Part shown: positions 27,107 through 40,484 of the stretch, piece after piece
How positions within the stretch are numbered: position 1 is the first letter of the stretch
Layout of the letters: every line of letters begins with the position of its first letter
Assembly: GCA_965220535.1 (NCBI GenBank)
Contig: OZ244833.1
Span: forward strand, 2,852,001-2,916,000
DNA from: HK1 sp965220535
Lineage (GTDB): Bacteria > Pseudomonadota > Gammaproteobacteria > HK1
Length of the DNA stretch: 64,000 nt
Direction of reading: 5' to 3'
Translations under genes and position numbers: made by a program
Notes under the pieces: model-generated
What the model saw: only the letters and a program-made list of their open reading frames with translations
The model's database searches: none
Told to the model about the DNA's origin: nothing

Positions 27107-28228
27107 ATGACCACTCCCGTTCACTACAGGCTTGACGGTTTTCCACCGAAAAAAGGCGATATCGATTGGAGTCGCCTCGGTTCTCTTGCAAGCAAGGCGA
27201 GCCTGGCGTTAGGCCGCTATGACGGACTGCTCGCAGGTATTCCGCAAACGGATATTCTGCTTTCGCCTTTGATCGTGTACGAAGCGGCGAGCTCGTCGAG
27301 AATAGAGGGCACCAATATCACGATGAGCGAGGCCTTCAGGATCGAGGCCGGGGCGGATGAGAATGTCGAGCGGAGCAAACGCGACGATTCTGAGGAGGTT
27401 TGGAATTATCGGGAGGCATTGAACTTCTCCATAAAGGAGATACAAGATGGAAAACCCATCTCTCTCCATCTTCTAAGGCAGATGCATGAAATACTCATGA
27501 AGGGAGTGCGAGGCCATGACAAAAGCCCCGGCGCTTTCAGAGATCGGCAAAACTGGATCGGGCGGCCGGGCTGCACGATCGAAAACGCCGAATTCGTGCC
27601 GATCCCGCAAGAGCACCTCCTGTCGGGGCTCGATCGGTGGATGGAATACTTGAAGAGTCCCGAAGACATCGATCCCTTGGTGCAGATGGCAATCGTTCAT
27701 TTCGAGTTCGAAGCGCTCCATCCCTTCAGAGACGGCAATGGTCGTTTGGGGCGCATGCTGATCCCCCTTTTCCTCTATGAACGAGAGGTTTTGCACAGCG
27801 CGAACTTCTACATGAGCGATTATTTGGAGGAGCATAGGGATATGTATACGGATAAGATGCGTGCGATATCAAGAGACGGGGAGTGGACCGAATGGTGCGC
27901 ATTTTTCCTCGAAGGAATCGCTCGGCAGGCATTGAAGGATCAGCGGAAGGTGGATGCGATGCACGATCTTTACCGCGACATGCAGCGTCAAGTATCGGAC
28001 ATAACGCGCTCTTCGCATGCCGTGAGCGCGGTCGAATACATCTTTACCAATCCTTTGTTTTCGGGTCCGGAATTCATCTCGGAAGCGGGAATACCGAAGC
28101 CGACAGCGCAACGAATACTGGATGTTCTCCGAAAAGAGAATATTCTCGCCACCTTGCGCAAAGGCAGCGGCCGTCGCCCGGGAATCTATGCCTTCTCATC
28201 GTTGTTGGATATCGCGGAGGGTAGGTAG
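27107..28228 (+). CDS. Fic family protein (AMP transferase, class II with N-terminal inhibitory motif)
   Basis: 373 residues from ATG 27107, at the end of a long open frame whose upstream part has no family similarity. The catalytic Fic motif HPFRDGNGRLGR (205-216) is complete with its His205. The inhibitory motif S63-x-x-x-E67-G68 (SSRIEG) lies N-terminal, marking a class II self-inhibited Fic protein. A C-terminal winged helix (about 310-365: SGPEFISEAGIPKPTAQRIL) is common in this subgroup and may bind DNA. Fic proteins transfer AMP to target proteins. Targets are unknown, and no antitoxin partner is needed because the inhibitor is built in. The gene stands alone, flanked by three copies of a palindromic repeat, which suggests acquisition or mobility. 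Confidence 0.93.
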   Translation: MTTPVHYRLDGFPPKKGDIDWSRLGSLASKASLALGRYDGLLAGIPQTDILLSPLIVYEAASSSRIEGTNITMSEAFRIEAGADENVERSKRDDSEEVWNYREALNFSIKEIQDGKPISLHLLRQMHEILMKGVRGHDKSPGAFRDRQNWIGRPGCTIENAEFVPIPQEHLLSGLDRWMEYLKSPEDIDPLVQMAIVHFEFEALHPFRDGNGRLGRMLIPLFLYEREVLHSANFYMSDYLEEHRDMYTDKMRAISRDGEWTEWCAFFLEGIARQALKDQRKVDAMHDLYRDMQRQVSDITRSSHAVSAVEYIFTNPLFSGPEFISEAGIPKPTAQRILDVLRKENILATLRKGSGRRPGIYAFSSLLDIAEGR

Positions 28229-28460
28229 GGGTTTCAAGCCCTTAGCGACACGATCCGCAGCCTGATCCGATCGGAATGAGGGGGCGAAAGCGATGAAAGA
28301 TCGGATAAGGATCGAAAATCGACGCTTGGAGCGGGATGTTCGTCTCGAACCCGGAGACACTACTTATGGAGACAATTAATACGTCCTTCCATGCCCTCGC
28401 TTCCGGATATGTCGATGGACTCGAAGGCGACATCTTAGTACGCCAAGTCCTAGGTGCCGA

Positions 28461-28650
28461 CCGGTCTTTGTTTCTCGTTTACGAGTCACAAGATCCGTTG
28501 TGACTCACTTTTCGGCAAAGAACGAGTCACAAAATAGTTTGTGTCTCATAAACGAGAAACAAAGGGGCGATAGGCTCGGCGAGAAGAGGAATCGGTCGTC
28601 GCCAAAGCGAAAGCCGAGATAATCCTCACCGCCAAGTCGGTCCGGCCGCG
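28461..28650. repeat. palindromic repeat element, copy 3
   Basis: Same orientation and content as copy 1, including both palindromes (about 28485-28508 and 28523-28546). It starts 233 bp after the fic stop. The surrounding spacer, 28229-28788, shows no gene. Confidence 0.88.
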
Positions 28651-28788
28651 CCCCGAGTCGGCGGATTCGAAGAGGTGTCGGGTAATATGGCGAATCGGCG
28701 ATGCGAAGGCGATTTTCCCCTTCGCCATCGAACTTGATTTCCCCGAGTGTTTTTGCCACCGAATCTTGGAATTCTCGAGGTGATGGTC

Positions 28789-30420
28789 ATGTCTGATGCC
28801 GACAATCCTTATGAGCAGGCTCTGGACAAGGGGCCGGCGAACTTCGTGCCGTTGACGCCGATCAGCTTCGTCGAGCGGTCGGCTTTGGTCTATCCGCGAA
28901 AGATCGCGGTGATCTACGGGGACCGACGCTTTACCTGGGCCGAGGTCCATGCCCGCAGTCGCCGTCTCGCCGGGGCCTTGGCGGGGCGGGGATTGGGGGT
29001 CGGGGATACCGTATCGGTGATGGCTCCGAACTTACCGGAGATGCTCGAGGCTCATTTCGGGGTGCCGATGAGCGGCGCGGTGCTCAACGCCATCAACTAT
29101 CGCCTCGATTCCGATACGCTGCGTTTCATCCTCGAGCACGCCCGCACGAGGCTGCTGATCGCGGATCGCGAATATTCGAAGATCGTCGCTCGTGCGCTCG
29201 ACGGGATGTCGTCTCCTCCGGCGGTCATCGATATCGACGATCCTCTTTGCGAACATGGCGAGTGCATCGGCGAGAAAGACTACGAGTCCTTGCTTGCCGA
29301 AGGAGAGCCGGATTTCGATCCCTCTTTTCCCGAGGACGAGTGGCAGGCGATCAGCCTTGGCTACACATCCGGTACGACGGGCGATCCCAAGGGGGTCGTT
29401 TGCAGCCACCGCGGGGCTTATCTCAATGCCATCGGCCAGATCCTCGCTTTCGGTCTCGACGCCCGTTCGCGCTATTTATGGACGCTGCCGATGTTTCACT
29501 GCAACGGTTGGACGTATACATGGGCCGTCAGCGCCGCGGGAGGAACGCATATTTGCCTGCGCACGGTCGATCCGGCCCGTATCTTCGCCCTCATCGAGGA
29601 GCACGAGGTCAGCCATCTATGCGGAGCGCCGGTCGTCCTCAATATGCTTTTGCACGCCCCTGAGGAAGCCAAGCGTCGTTTTCGTCACCGAGTCGAAGTG
29701 GCGACCGGCGGCGCGGCCCCGCCGAGCGCGGTGATCGAGGCGATGTCCGCGATGGGCTTCGATGTCACCCATCTTTACGGGCTGACCGAGACCTACGGAC
29801 CGACCACGGTTTGTGCCTGGCAGGATGAATGGGATGCGTACGATGTCGAGGCCCGCGCCGAGAGGATGGCGCGACAAGGCGTGTGCTACCCCACCATGCA
29901 GGCGCTGCGGATCGCCGACAAGGAGACGATGGTCGACACCCCGTGGGACGGCGAAACCGTCGGCGAGCTGATGCTGCGCGGCAATACCGTCATGCGGGGC
30001 TATTTGAAGAACCCGGCGGCGACGGAGGAAGCCTTCCGCGGGGGTTGGTTTCATACCGGAGATCTCGGGGTGCGTCACCCCGACGGCTATGTCGAGATCA
30101 AGGATCGAGCCAAGGACATCATCATCAGCGGCGGCGAGAATATTTCCAGCCTCGAAGTCGAGGAGTGTTTGTTCCGACACCCGAAGATCATGGAAGCGGC
30201 GGTGGTGGCGCGCCCCGACGAATACTGGGGGGAGAGCGTTTGCGCCTTTGTTACCCCGATCGAGGGGCAGGCGTTGACGGCGCAGGAAGTAACGACATGG
30301 TGCCGGGAGCATATCGCCGGCTTCAAGGTTCCGCGCACGGTGATCTTCGGGGATCTTCCGAAGACATCGACCGGAAAAATTCAGAAATTTTTTCTTCGGG
30401 AAAAGGTAAAAAATTTGTAA
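28789..30420 (+). CDS. acyl-CoA synthetase (AMP-forming), long/medium-chain fatty-acid-CoA ligase type
   Basis: 543 residues from ATG 28789 (GAGG eight bases upstream; ATG 28783 is next to it). The ATP-binding loop LGYTSGTTGDPKGV is perfect, followed by LPMFHCNGWTYTW, LYGLTETYGP, GWFHTGDLGVRHPDGYVEIKD and the C-terminal lysine motif PKTSTGKIQKFFLRE. It activates a carboxylic acid through an acyl-adenylate to acyl-CoA in the cytoplasm. Similarity in the middle (FHCNGWTYTW) is to the AMP-ligases acting on medium-chain or dimethylsulfoniopropionate-type acids, so the substrate should not be assumed. Single gene, directly upstream of the rRNA operon. Confidence 0.94.
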   Translation: MSDADNPYEQALDKGPANFVPLTPISFVERSALVYPRKIAVIYGDRRFTWAEVHARSRRLAGALAGRGLGVGDTVSVMAPNLPEMLEAHFGVPMSGAVLNAINYRLDSDTLRFILEHARTRLLIADREYSKIVARALDGMSSPPAVIDIDDPLCEHGECIGEKDYESLLAEGEPDFDPSFPEDEWQAISLGYTSGTTGDPKGVVCSHRGAYLNAIGQILAFGLDARSRYLWTLPMFHCNGWTYTWAVSAAGGTHICLRTVDPARIFALIEEHEVSHLCGAPVVLNMLLHAPEEAKRRFRHRVEVATGGAAPPSAVIEAMSAMGFDVTHLYGLTETYGPTTVCAWQDEWDAYDVEARAERMARQGVCYPTMQALRIADKETMVDTPWDGETVGELMLRGNTVMRGYLKNPAATEEAFRGGWFHTGDLGVRHPDGYVEIKDRAKDIIISGGENISSLEVEECLFRHPKIMEAAVVARPDEYWGESVCAFVTPIEGQALTAQEVTTWCREHIAGFKVPRTVIFGDLPKTSTGKIQKFFLREKVKNL

Positions 30421-30783
30421 ATTTTTTCCCTCAATATCCCCGCAAGACGAGGGTCTCATCGGAAAAACATAAATAAATCAATGAGATAATAGTAAAAACG
30501 GCAATCGACGAGCCCCTTGATATATTGCGAAAAAATAATCCGAATACTTGATCGCTTGTTGATTATCTGTATAATACCCACCATCGCCTCGCGGGGATGC
30601 GGCTTGTTCGCCCCTGATTCGAGGCCTGCTGATTAAAAATCCGTACAGGTAAATTGTGTGGGTGTTCGCGTGGATGCGGCTCCTCGATGAAGAGGAGAAA
30701 CATCGGCGTGAACGATTCGCTATGCGAATCATTCCGTCGGGCCTAGATCCGGCCGCTTCTTTACGAGGCGGTCATGCTTCTTG
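30421..30783 (+). other. rRNA operon leader and promoter region
   Basis: 363 bp without a protein gene and more AT-rich than its surroundings. It holds the promoter at 30548-30575 and about 200 bp of 16S leader. Confidence 0.7.
30548..30575 (+). promoter_or_regulatory. rRNA operon promoter
   Basis: TTGATC (30548-30553), 16-bp spacer, consensus TATAAT (30570-30575), about 210 bp upstream of mature 16S, with an AT-rich stretch (aaaaaataatccgaat) upstream like an UP element. Confidence 0.8.
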
Positions 30784-32324
<1,541 letters not shown>

Positions 32325-32397
32325 CTAAAGTCTCTTCTCGGTGGATTCGCACCGTGCGAGCACCCACACAATTTGCCTGTATCGGAATTTCTCCTGC

Positions 32398-32474
<77 letters not shown>

Positions 32475-32587
32475 AGCAGACCGAGTCCGGCCGAGCGTCT
32501 TGCTTCTCGCATCCCCCCGATTCGTCGCGGTGGGCGACAAGCCTTCGAAAGCACGCTCGATAATTTCCGGGCCGGGTCGCCATTGTC

Positions 32588-32663
32588 GGGGCCATAGCTC
32601 AGACGGGAGAGCATCTGCTTTGCAAGCAGAGGGTCGCCGGTTCGATTCCGGCTGGCTCCACCA
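32588..32663 (+). tRNA. tRNA-Ala (TGC)
   Basis: 76 bases including encoded CCA. Acceptor GGGGCCA/TGGCTCC shows the G3-U70 pair that identifies alanine tRNA. The anticodon loop TTTGCAA has TGC. Confidence 0.97.
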
Positions 32664-32838
32664 GATTCGAAGATCGCCTTTTCGGCTTTTCTCGCTTCCC
32701 ATCTTTTCTTGCTGGACTTCCTGTTCGAATCCATCGACAGACAGTCGATTTCGAATAGGCGTCAGTCCGAGGGATCGAGCATTTGCATAAAAGACGATCG
32801 ATTCGGGTTTCGCCCGCTGACAAGGGCGAAATCATCTC

Positions 32839-32850
32839 GCTTTTTAACAA
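32839..32850 (+). promoter_or_regulatory. boxA antitermination element before 23S
   Basis: GCTTTTTAACAA, close to the boxA consensus TGCTCTTTAACAA, in the tRNA-Ala/23S spacer (32664-32994). The spacer also carries one strand of the RNase III stem that brackets 23S: 32956-33000 pairs with 35898-35945. Confidence 0.8.
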
Positions 32851-32994
32851 TTCGAAGAGTTGTCATGTAAACGAGGCGCCTCTCAGGCCTCGTTTGCAAG
32901 GGTATGTTGCATTCGTACGGAATAACCTTGGATATTTCCTGTTTTCATCGGGTCTCGATGGCCTGACGAAAAAAAGGATCGTTTGGGGTTATAT

Positions 32995-35906
<2,912 letters not shown>

Positions 35907-36047
35907 TATAACACCCAAGCGATTCTTTCGTCAGGCCGAGCGATCGGCATGATCGATTCGTTCTCGGTGTTGTGAGATACCAGCGTTGCGATATACCTTT
36001 GCATTTCATGACAACTCTTCTTTCTTTTTTGCGAATATCCGGTTTGG

Positions 36048-36164
36048 TTTGGTGGCAATAGCGAGTGGGAACCACCCGAATCCATATCGAACTCGGTAGT
36101 GAAAACGCTCAGCGCCGATGATAGTGTGAGGCCTCCTCATGTGAAAGTAGGACACTGCCAAGCC
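36048..36164 (+). rRNA. rrf: 5S ribosomal RNA
   Basis: About 117 bases from TTTGGTGGCAATAGCGAGTG to CACTGCCAAGC, with the conserved CACCCGAATCCATATCGAAC. Last gene of the rRNA operon. Upstream, 36008-36021 (CATGACAACTCTTC) can pair with 32855-32868, a second processing stem. Confidence 0.94.
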
Positions 36165-36194
36165 TTTTATATTCCGATATTCGCACCCATCCCG

Positions 36195-36243
36195 AAACGG
36201 CGATCTTCGGTATCCACGTGATACCAAAGGTCGCCGTTTTTTT
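36195..36243 (+). terminator. rRNA operon terminator
   Basis: Long stem with a central mismatch, AAACGGCGA..GGTATC paired with GATACC..TCGCCGTTT, followed by seven T. It lies 30 bp after 5S. Confidence 0.93.
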
Positions 36244-36738
36244 ATTGTCGGGGTCTTGTCGATGATCCCCGGCAAAGAGCGACCGCACGATCTCCATCTA
36301 GTATCGTATCGAGTCCATCCCGATACGAATCGACGAGGGCAAACGATATGGCAATCGCCCCCGTTTTTTCGTGCCATCGAAATTGGTCGGCCTTCGGCGT
36401 TCTCGGGCGGTTGGAACTCGCGGATCGCATCGCTTTTCCGGGAGGGTGTTATGTACCCAAGTCATATATCCAAGAGTCGGCACGGGCTTTTATCGAAAGG
36501 GGGGCGAGCCGTCCGTCTATCGAGTTTTTTTCGGCAGAGATATCGGGGCTTTGGCCAAGGGCCTGACGGTCGCACCGAGTCGATGACGGTTTTTCAGCGA
36601 CAGACCCTCGCTCCAATCGACGAACCCGCTGCCGAAACGAAGCATTTCAAGCGAATCGAATGCCGAGCCGATCCCCCGCCCCAGAGTTATTCGAGACACC
36701 TCTCAAGACCTGATCTTATGGGATGACGTAGGGGCTTC
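36244..36738. other. spacer after rRNA operon, no gene recognised
   Basis: Open frames exist on both strands but have neither motifs nor ribosome sites. The last about 70 bp (CCCCGCCCCAGAGTTATT onward, about 36674) resemble the DNA before the IS3 remnant at 40447, so they may be an old IS end. Confidence 0.5.
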
Positions 36739-36954
36739 ATGATGAAAAAGAAGAATGCCGACCACGCCGGTGCCATGGCTGCGAAGAGCTCGCGAGGAGG
36801 GGACCGGTCTTCGACCGGTCAACAAAAACGACGACATCGTGTAAGCCAAGAGGCTGCGATGCCGGTGGTTCACGATGATGGCGTGGAAAAGACCAGGGAT
36901 GATCTCGAGAGGCAAGTCAAAAGAGATATCGAGATTGCCTTTCTTCGACGGTGA
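36739..36954 (+). pseudogene. IS3-type orfA 5' fragment
   Basis: 71 residues beginning MMKKKNADHAG. The start resembles MKKEHAKHAG at 40486, the beginning of an IS3-type orfA that still shows its later motifs. Only the N-terminal part remains here; the rest of the element is absent. It lies directly upstream of the promoter of gene B. Confidence 0.55.
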
Positions 36955-36961
36955 GGCGTGA

Positions 36962-36990
36962 CTGAAAAAGCGTAGACAAAGCACTATAAT
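36962..36990 (+). promoter_or_regulatory. probable promoter of gene B
   Basis: CTGAAA (36962-36967), 17 bp, TATAAT (36985-36990). The -10 context ACTATAATCATCGGG is almost the same as at gene A (minus strand, 6763-6749), so both genes likely share their promoter by descent. Confidence 0.6.
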
Positions 36991-37017
36991 CATCGGGGAA
37001 ATAGCTTTATCTGGGAA

Positions 37018-37136
37018 ATGGATAACAATTCATTCTTCGCTCTTTTCCGGGAGCCGGCTATCGTGAATACCCCCCCCCCCCCCCCCCCGAATTTATTAGA
37101 CGTCAAATAACGAATTCGTCTCTCCCTAAGCCGTCG
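37018..37136 (+). other. N-terminal leader of gene B with start codons and C19 tract
   Basis: ATG 37018 and GTG 37063 (GGGAG nine bases upstream) share a frame that enters the C19 tract and stops at TAA 37108-37110. The body of gene B is in another frame, which upstream of the tract has no ATG, GTG or TTG before its stop at 37023. With 20 or 17 C the start would read NTPPPPP-EFIRRQITNSS and continue into the hydrophobic export segment of gene B. Confidence 0.75.
37070..37088. repeat. homopolymer C19 of gene B
   Basis: Nineteen uninterrupted C near the 5' end of gene B. One more, or two fewer, would join the start codons to the body. Confidence 0.95.
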
Positions 37137-40100
37137 TTGGCTTTTTCGGCCGAGCCGATCGCAGCCGAATTGATCGCTTTATGCTTGCTATCGTTATTGA
37201 CGCTCGTTCCTCTCTTTCCTCATTCCGTAGCCGCACAAGGCGATCCGCCCCCGGCCATCGTCGTGAGTCCCGGCACTTTGAATATCGACGAAGGCGATAG
37301 GTCTTATCTCCAATACGGCGGCTTTTTTACCGTCGAGATAAAGCCGGCGTCGACAGAGAGAGTCGTAGTAAATCTGATAATCGACAATAGCGATGTCATC
37401 ATCTCCACGACCGACATAACAATCTTCCCCGGCGCCGCCGCGCAGTCAGTCAGAGTCAGAGCGCCGCACGACGCCGACAACCAAAACGAAACCGCCACTA
37501 TCACCCTCAGCACCGCCAGCATCACGACACCTGATGTCACGGTAGAAGTCAACGTCAAAGACGACGACCCCCCATCCGGCAATATCGTGCTCGACAATAC
37601 CGATACGCTGACCGTCAACGAAGGCAGCACCGCCACCTTCACCGTCAAACTCGATACCGAGCCCGACGCCGATGTCACCGTGGCGATAACGAGCGCCGAT
37701 ACCGATGCCGTGACGGTCTCTCCCGCCACGCTGACCTTCACCGACGAAGACTACGACAAGACGCAGACGGTCACCGTCACCGGGGTCGAAGACGACGACT
37801 ACAACGATGTGGCGTCGGTCATTCTCACCTTGAGCGCGACCGGCGGCATCGACGCCGACGATGCGACCAAGACGGTCACCGTCGTCGACGACGAGCCCCC
37901 CCCGGCCATCGTCGTGAGTCCCGGCACTTTGAATATCGACGAAGGCGATAGGTCTTATCTCCAATACGGCGGCTTTTTTACCGTCGAGATAAAGCCGGCG
38001 TCGACAGAGAGAGTCGTAGTAAATCTGATAATCGACAATAGCGATGTCATCATCTCCACGACCGACATAACAATCTTCCCCGGCGCCGCCGCGCAGTCAG
38101 TCAGAGTCAGAGCGCCGCACGACGCCGACAACCAAAACGAAACCGCCACTATCACCCTCAGCACCGCCAGCATCACGACACCTGATGTCACGGTAGAAGT
38201 CAACGTCAAAGACGACGAGCTCCCCTCGGGCAATATCGTGCTCGACAATACCGATACGCTGACCGTCATCGAGGGCAGCACCGCCACCTTCACCGTCAAA
38301 CTCGATACCGAGCCCAGCGAAGATGTCACCGTGGCGATAACGAGTGCCGATACCGATGCCGTGACGGTCTCTCCCGCCTCGCTGACCTTCACCGACAGCG
38401 ACTACGACGAGACGCAGACGGTCACCGTCACCGGGGTCGAGGACGACGACACCACGGACGACTCCGGCACCATCACTTTATCCGCCTCGGGCGGGATCGA
38501 CGCTCCCGACTTGATGAAATCGGTCTCCGTCACCGACGACGACGCCCCATCTGGAACGATTCAGGTCACCCCTTCGGGCAGGTTGAACATCGCCGAGGGC
38601 GGCTCGGCGACCCTATCCGTCAACCTCAGCACTGCGCCGAACGCCGACGTGACGATTTCTCTTTCGAAAACGAACTCCGACATCACCCTTCGCCCGACTT
38701 CGCTGACCTTCACCGCATCGAACTTCCGAGCCGCGCAATCGGTTCGCGTCACCGCCGCCGATGATGCCGATACCGCGAACGACTCCGCCACGATTACCCT
38801 CACCGCTTCGGGCGGCATTACCGCGCCGCAGGTGACGAGGTCGGTCTCCGTCGCCGATAACGATGCCCCGTCGGGCACGATTCAGGTCACCCCGTCGGAC
38901 AGGCTGAACATCGCCGAGGGCGGCTCGGCGACCCTATCCGTCAGCCTCGACACCGCCCCGAATGCCGACGTGACGATCTCTCTTTCGAAGACGAACTCCG
39001 ACATCACCCTTCGCCCGACTTCGCTGACCTTCACCGCATCGAACTTCCGAGCCGCGCAATCGGTTCGCGTCACCGCCGCCGAAGACGCCGATACCGCGAA
39101 CGACTCCGACACCATCACCTTCGAAGCGTCGGGCGGCATTGACGCTCCCGACGTGACGAAGGCGGTCTCCGTCGCCGATAACGATACCCCGCCGCCCCCG
39201 ACGACTCCGCCCCCGCCACCCTCCCCGCCCCCCTCTCCCTATACGGGAGGGATCGAAGTTACTCCCGCGGGACCCTTCGAGATCGCCGAAGGAGGGCGAT
39301 TCGCTTTCTCCCTCCGGCTCACCGAGCAGCCGGATTCGAATGCGAAGATCGACCTTTCGACCTCGAACCCCGACCTGTCTCTCCTCCCGAACGCCATCAC
39401 CTTCGCTCCGAGCCACTGGGCTCGGTTCGTCGAAGTCTCCCTCCACGCCTCCGAGGATGCCGACTCGGAGGACGAGACGGGAAGGGTGATCTTCAAAACC
39501 GGGAGTCGGGATATCTCCTCGATCTCCGTTTCCATCACGGATGACGATAACGAAGAGGGTGACCGGCAGCCGATCAAAAGCCACGCTCTCGCCCTCCCGC
39601 CGCCGGAGTCGGGGGATAGCGCAACCCTTCGGATTCGGTGCAAGCAGGGGAGCGCGTGCTCCGTCGCCTTCGATTGCACCGCCCAAGAGACCGGGGAAGT
39701 CTTCGAAGGAAGGTTGCCCGAGCCCATCCCCGCTTGGGGGGCGGTGTCTTTGTCATCACGAGATATCCAAAGCTATACCGGAGGCGAGTCTTGGGCAGGC
39801 TGGTCAGACAAGGGACGGCTGGGATGCGCCCTTAGGAGCAGCGCGACGATCGGCTCGCAAGTCTGGACCCGTTCGGGGTCCGGCGTGCTCGTCAACAACA
39901 GCGCGTTCATTCGCAGCGTTTTCAACGGCAGGGAATACCGAGCGGATATCGAATCGATCCCCTCCCTCGACTCTTTCGACGAGTCGAATATCCGGATTCG
40001 CTGCGATTCGGACGAGGCGCACTGCGACGATTTTCGCTTCGTCTGCTATACCGACGACGGAGCGAAGTACGAAACGACCTTCGATGGTTTGGCTCGCAAA

Positions 40101-40271
40101 AGGACGATCCACCTGCAATCGCAAAGCTTGGCGACAAGGCTCGGGATTCGTTGGCAAGAGTGGGGACTGACTTGCGAGGTTCGCTCGAACGGCAGTTTCA
40201 CCGCCCAAGTGCTGACCCGCACCGGCGGGGGCGGGGCTTTGGTCAACAACAGCGCGACGGGAGTGCGATAA
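37137..40271 (+). CDS. giant Calx-beta-like repeat surface protein B (phase-variable, currently out of frame)
   Basis: 1044 residues from TTG 37137; the real product would be about 1070-1085 residues when the upstream C tract is in frame. Export signal: LIALCLLSLLTLVPLFPHSVAAQ. Repeats: two copies of a 217-residue double module (PPPAIVVSPGTLNIDEGD ... and TLTVNEGSTATFTVKLDTEP ...), then two modules of the GTIQVTPSxRLNIAEGGSAT type, a Pro-rich hinge (about 39185-39240) and one divergent module. It ends with the same duplicated cysteine domain as A and C (RIRCKQGSACSVAFDC ... VNNSAFIRSV; RIRCDSDEAHCDDFRFVCYT ... VNNSATGVR). It lies alone between two IS3 remnants, 0.8 kb after the rRNA operon. 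Likely a surface or secreted protein; function unknown. A short terminator follows. Confidence 0.85.
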   Translation: MAFSAEPIAAELIALCLLSLLTLVPLFPHSVAAQGDPPPAIVVSPGTLNIDEGDRSYLQYGGFFTVEIKPASTERVVVNLIIDNSDVIISTTDITIFPGAAAQSVRVRAPHDADNQNETATITLSTASITTPDVTVEVNVKDDDPPSGNIVLDNTDTLTVNEGSTATFTVKLDTEPDADVTVAITSADTDAVTVSPATLTFTDEDYDKTQTVTVTGVEDDDYNDVASVILTLSATGGIDADDATKTVTVVDDEPPPAIVVSPGTLNIDEGDRSYLQYGGFFTVEIKPASTERVVVNLIIDNSDVIISTTDITIFPGAAAQSVRVRAPHDADNQNETATITLSTASITTPDVTVEVNVKDDELPSGNIVLDNTDTLTVIEGSTATFTVKLDTEPSEDVTVAITSADTDAVTVSPASLTFTDSDYDETQTVTVTGVEDDDTTDDSGTITLSASGGIDAPDLMKSVSVTDDDAPSGTIQVTPSGRLNIAEGGSATLSVNLSTAPNADVTISLSKTNSDITLRPTSLTFTASNFRAAQSVRVTAADDADTANDSATITLTASGGITAPQVTRSVSVADNDAPSGTIQVTPSDRLNIAEGGSATLSVSLDTAPNADVTISLSKTNSDITLRPTSLTFTASNFRAAQSVRVTAAEDADTANDSDTITFEASGGIDAPDVTKAVSVADNDTPPPPTTPPPPPSPPPSPYTGGIEVTPAGPFEIAEGGRFAFSLRLTEQPDSNAKIDLSTSNPDLSLLPNAITFAPSHWARFVEVSLHASEDADSEDETGRVIFKTGSRDISSISVSITDDDNEEGDRQPIKSHALALPPPESGDSATLRIRCKQGSACSVAFDCTAQETGEVFEGRLPEPIPAWGAVSLSSRDIQSYTGGESWAGWSDKGRLGCALRSSATIGSQVWTRSGSGVLVNNSAFIRSVFNGREYRADIESIPSLDSFDESNIRIRCDSDEAHCDDFRFVCYTDDGAKYETTFDGLARKRTIHLQSQSLATRLGIRWQEWGLTCEVRSNGSFTAQVLTRTGGGGALVNNSATGVR
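37251..38219 (+). repeat. two near-identical 318-bp copies, 651 bp apart, in gene B
   Basis: 37251-37568 and 37902-38219 are the same base for base as far as I can follow, coding PAIVVSPGTLNIDEGD through NVKDDE/D. The offset of 651 bp equals 217 codons, so the duplicated unit is a module pair. Confidence 0.9.
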
Positions 40272-40296
40272 GGGGCGGCAAACCCCTGTCTTTTTC
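40271..40296 (+). terminator. short terminator of gene B
   Basis: AGGGG-cggcaaa-CCCCT followed by GTCTTTTT, overlapping the stop codon. A weak but well-placed stem. Confidence 0.55.
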
Positions 40297-40484
40297 ATCT
40301 CCTCTCGCGTGAGCCCCCGAGAAAGCGCATTCTTCGAACTTGAAATTTCGTCGACGGCGCTCATCGCCCTTTCGAAAGGGGCAGGACGCAACCATCGGAG
40401 CCGGTCGAGAACGGCCGGCTGCGGGAATGCTTCGGGCCAGAACTCCCCCGCCCTAGAGTTATTGGGATAAAGGAGTGACTTCAC
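40297..40484 (+). repeat. 3' flank shared by genes A, B and C
   Basis: The block containing CGTGAGCCCCCGAGAAAGCG and ATTTCGTCGACGGCGCTCATCGCC recurs behind A (2320-2440, minus) and C (47275-47388, minus). Behind B and C it continues into GGACGCAACCA and GGCCGGCTGCGGGAATGCTTCGGG. The genes were therefore duplicated together with about 200 bp of flank. Confidence 0.8.

Noticed and set aside
26451..28650. CRISPR or tRNA-like structures in the palindromic repeats
   Set aside because: Only three widely spaced copies of about 160-190 bp with differing internal length; no spacer pattern and no cloverleaf.
37070..37088. Homopolymers as gap fillers or pure assembly artefacts
   Set aside because: Three tracts at the same relative position in three paralogues, with conserved protein on the downstream side, are not expected from random artefacts. 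Exact lengths may still be miscounted by one or two bases.
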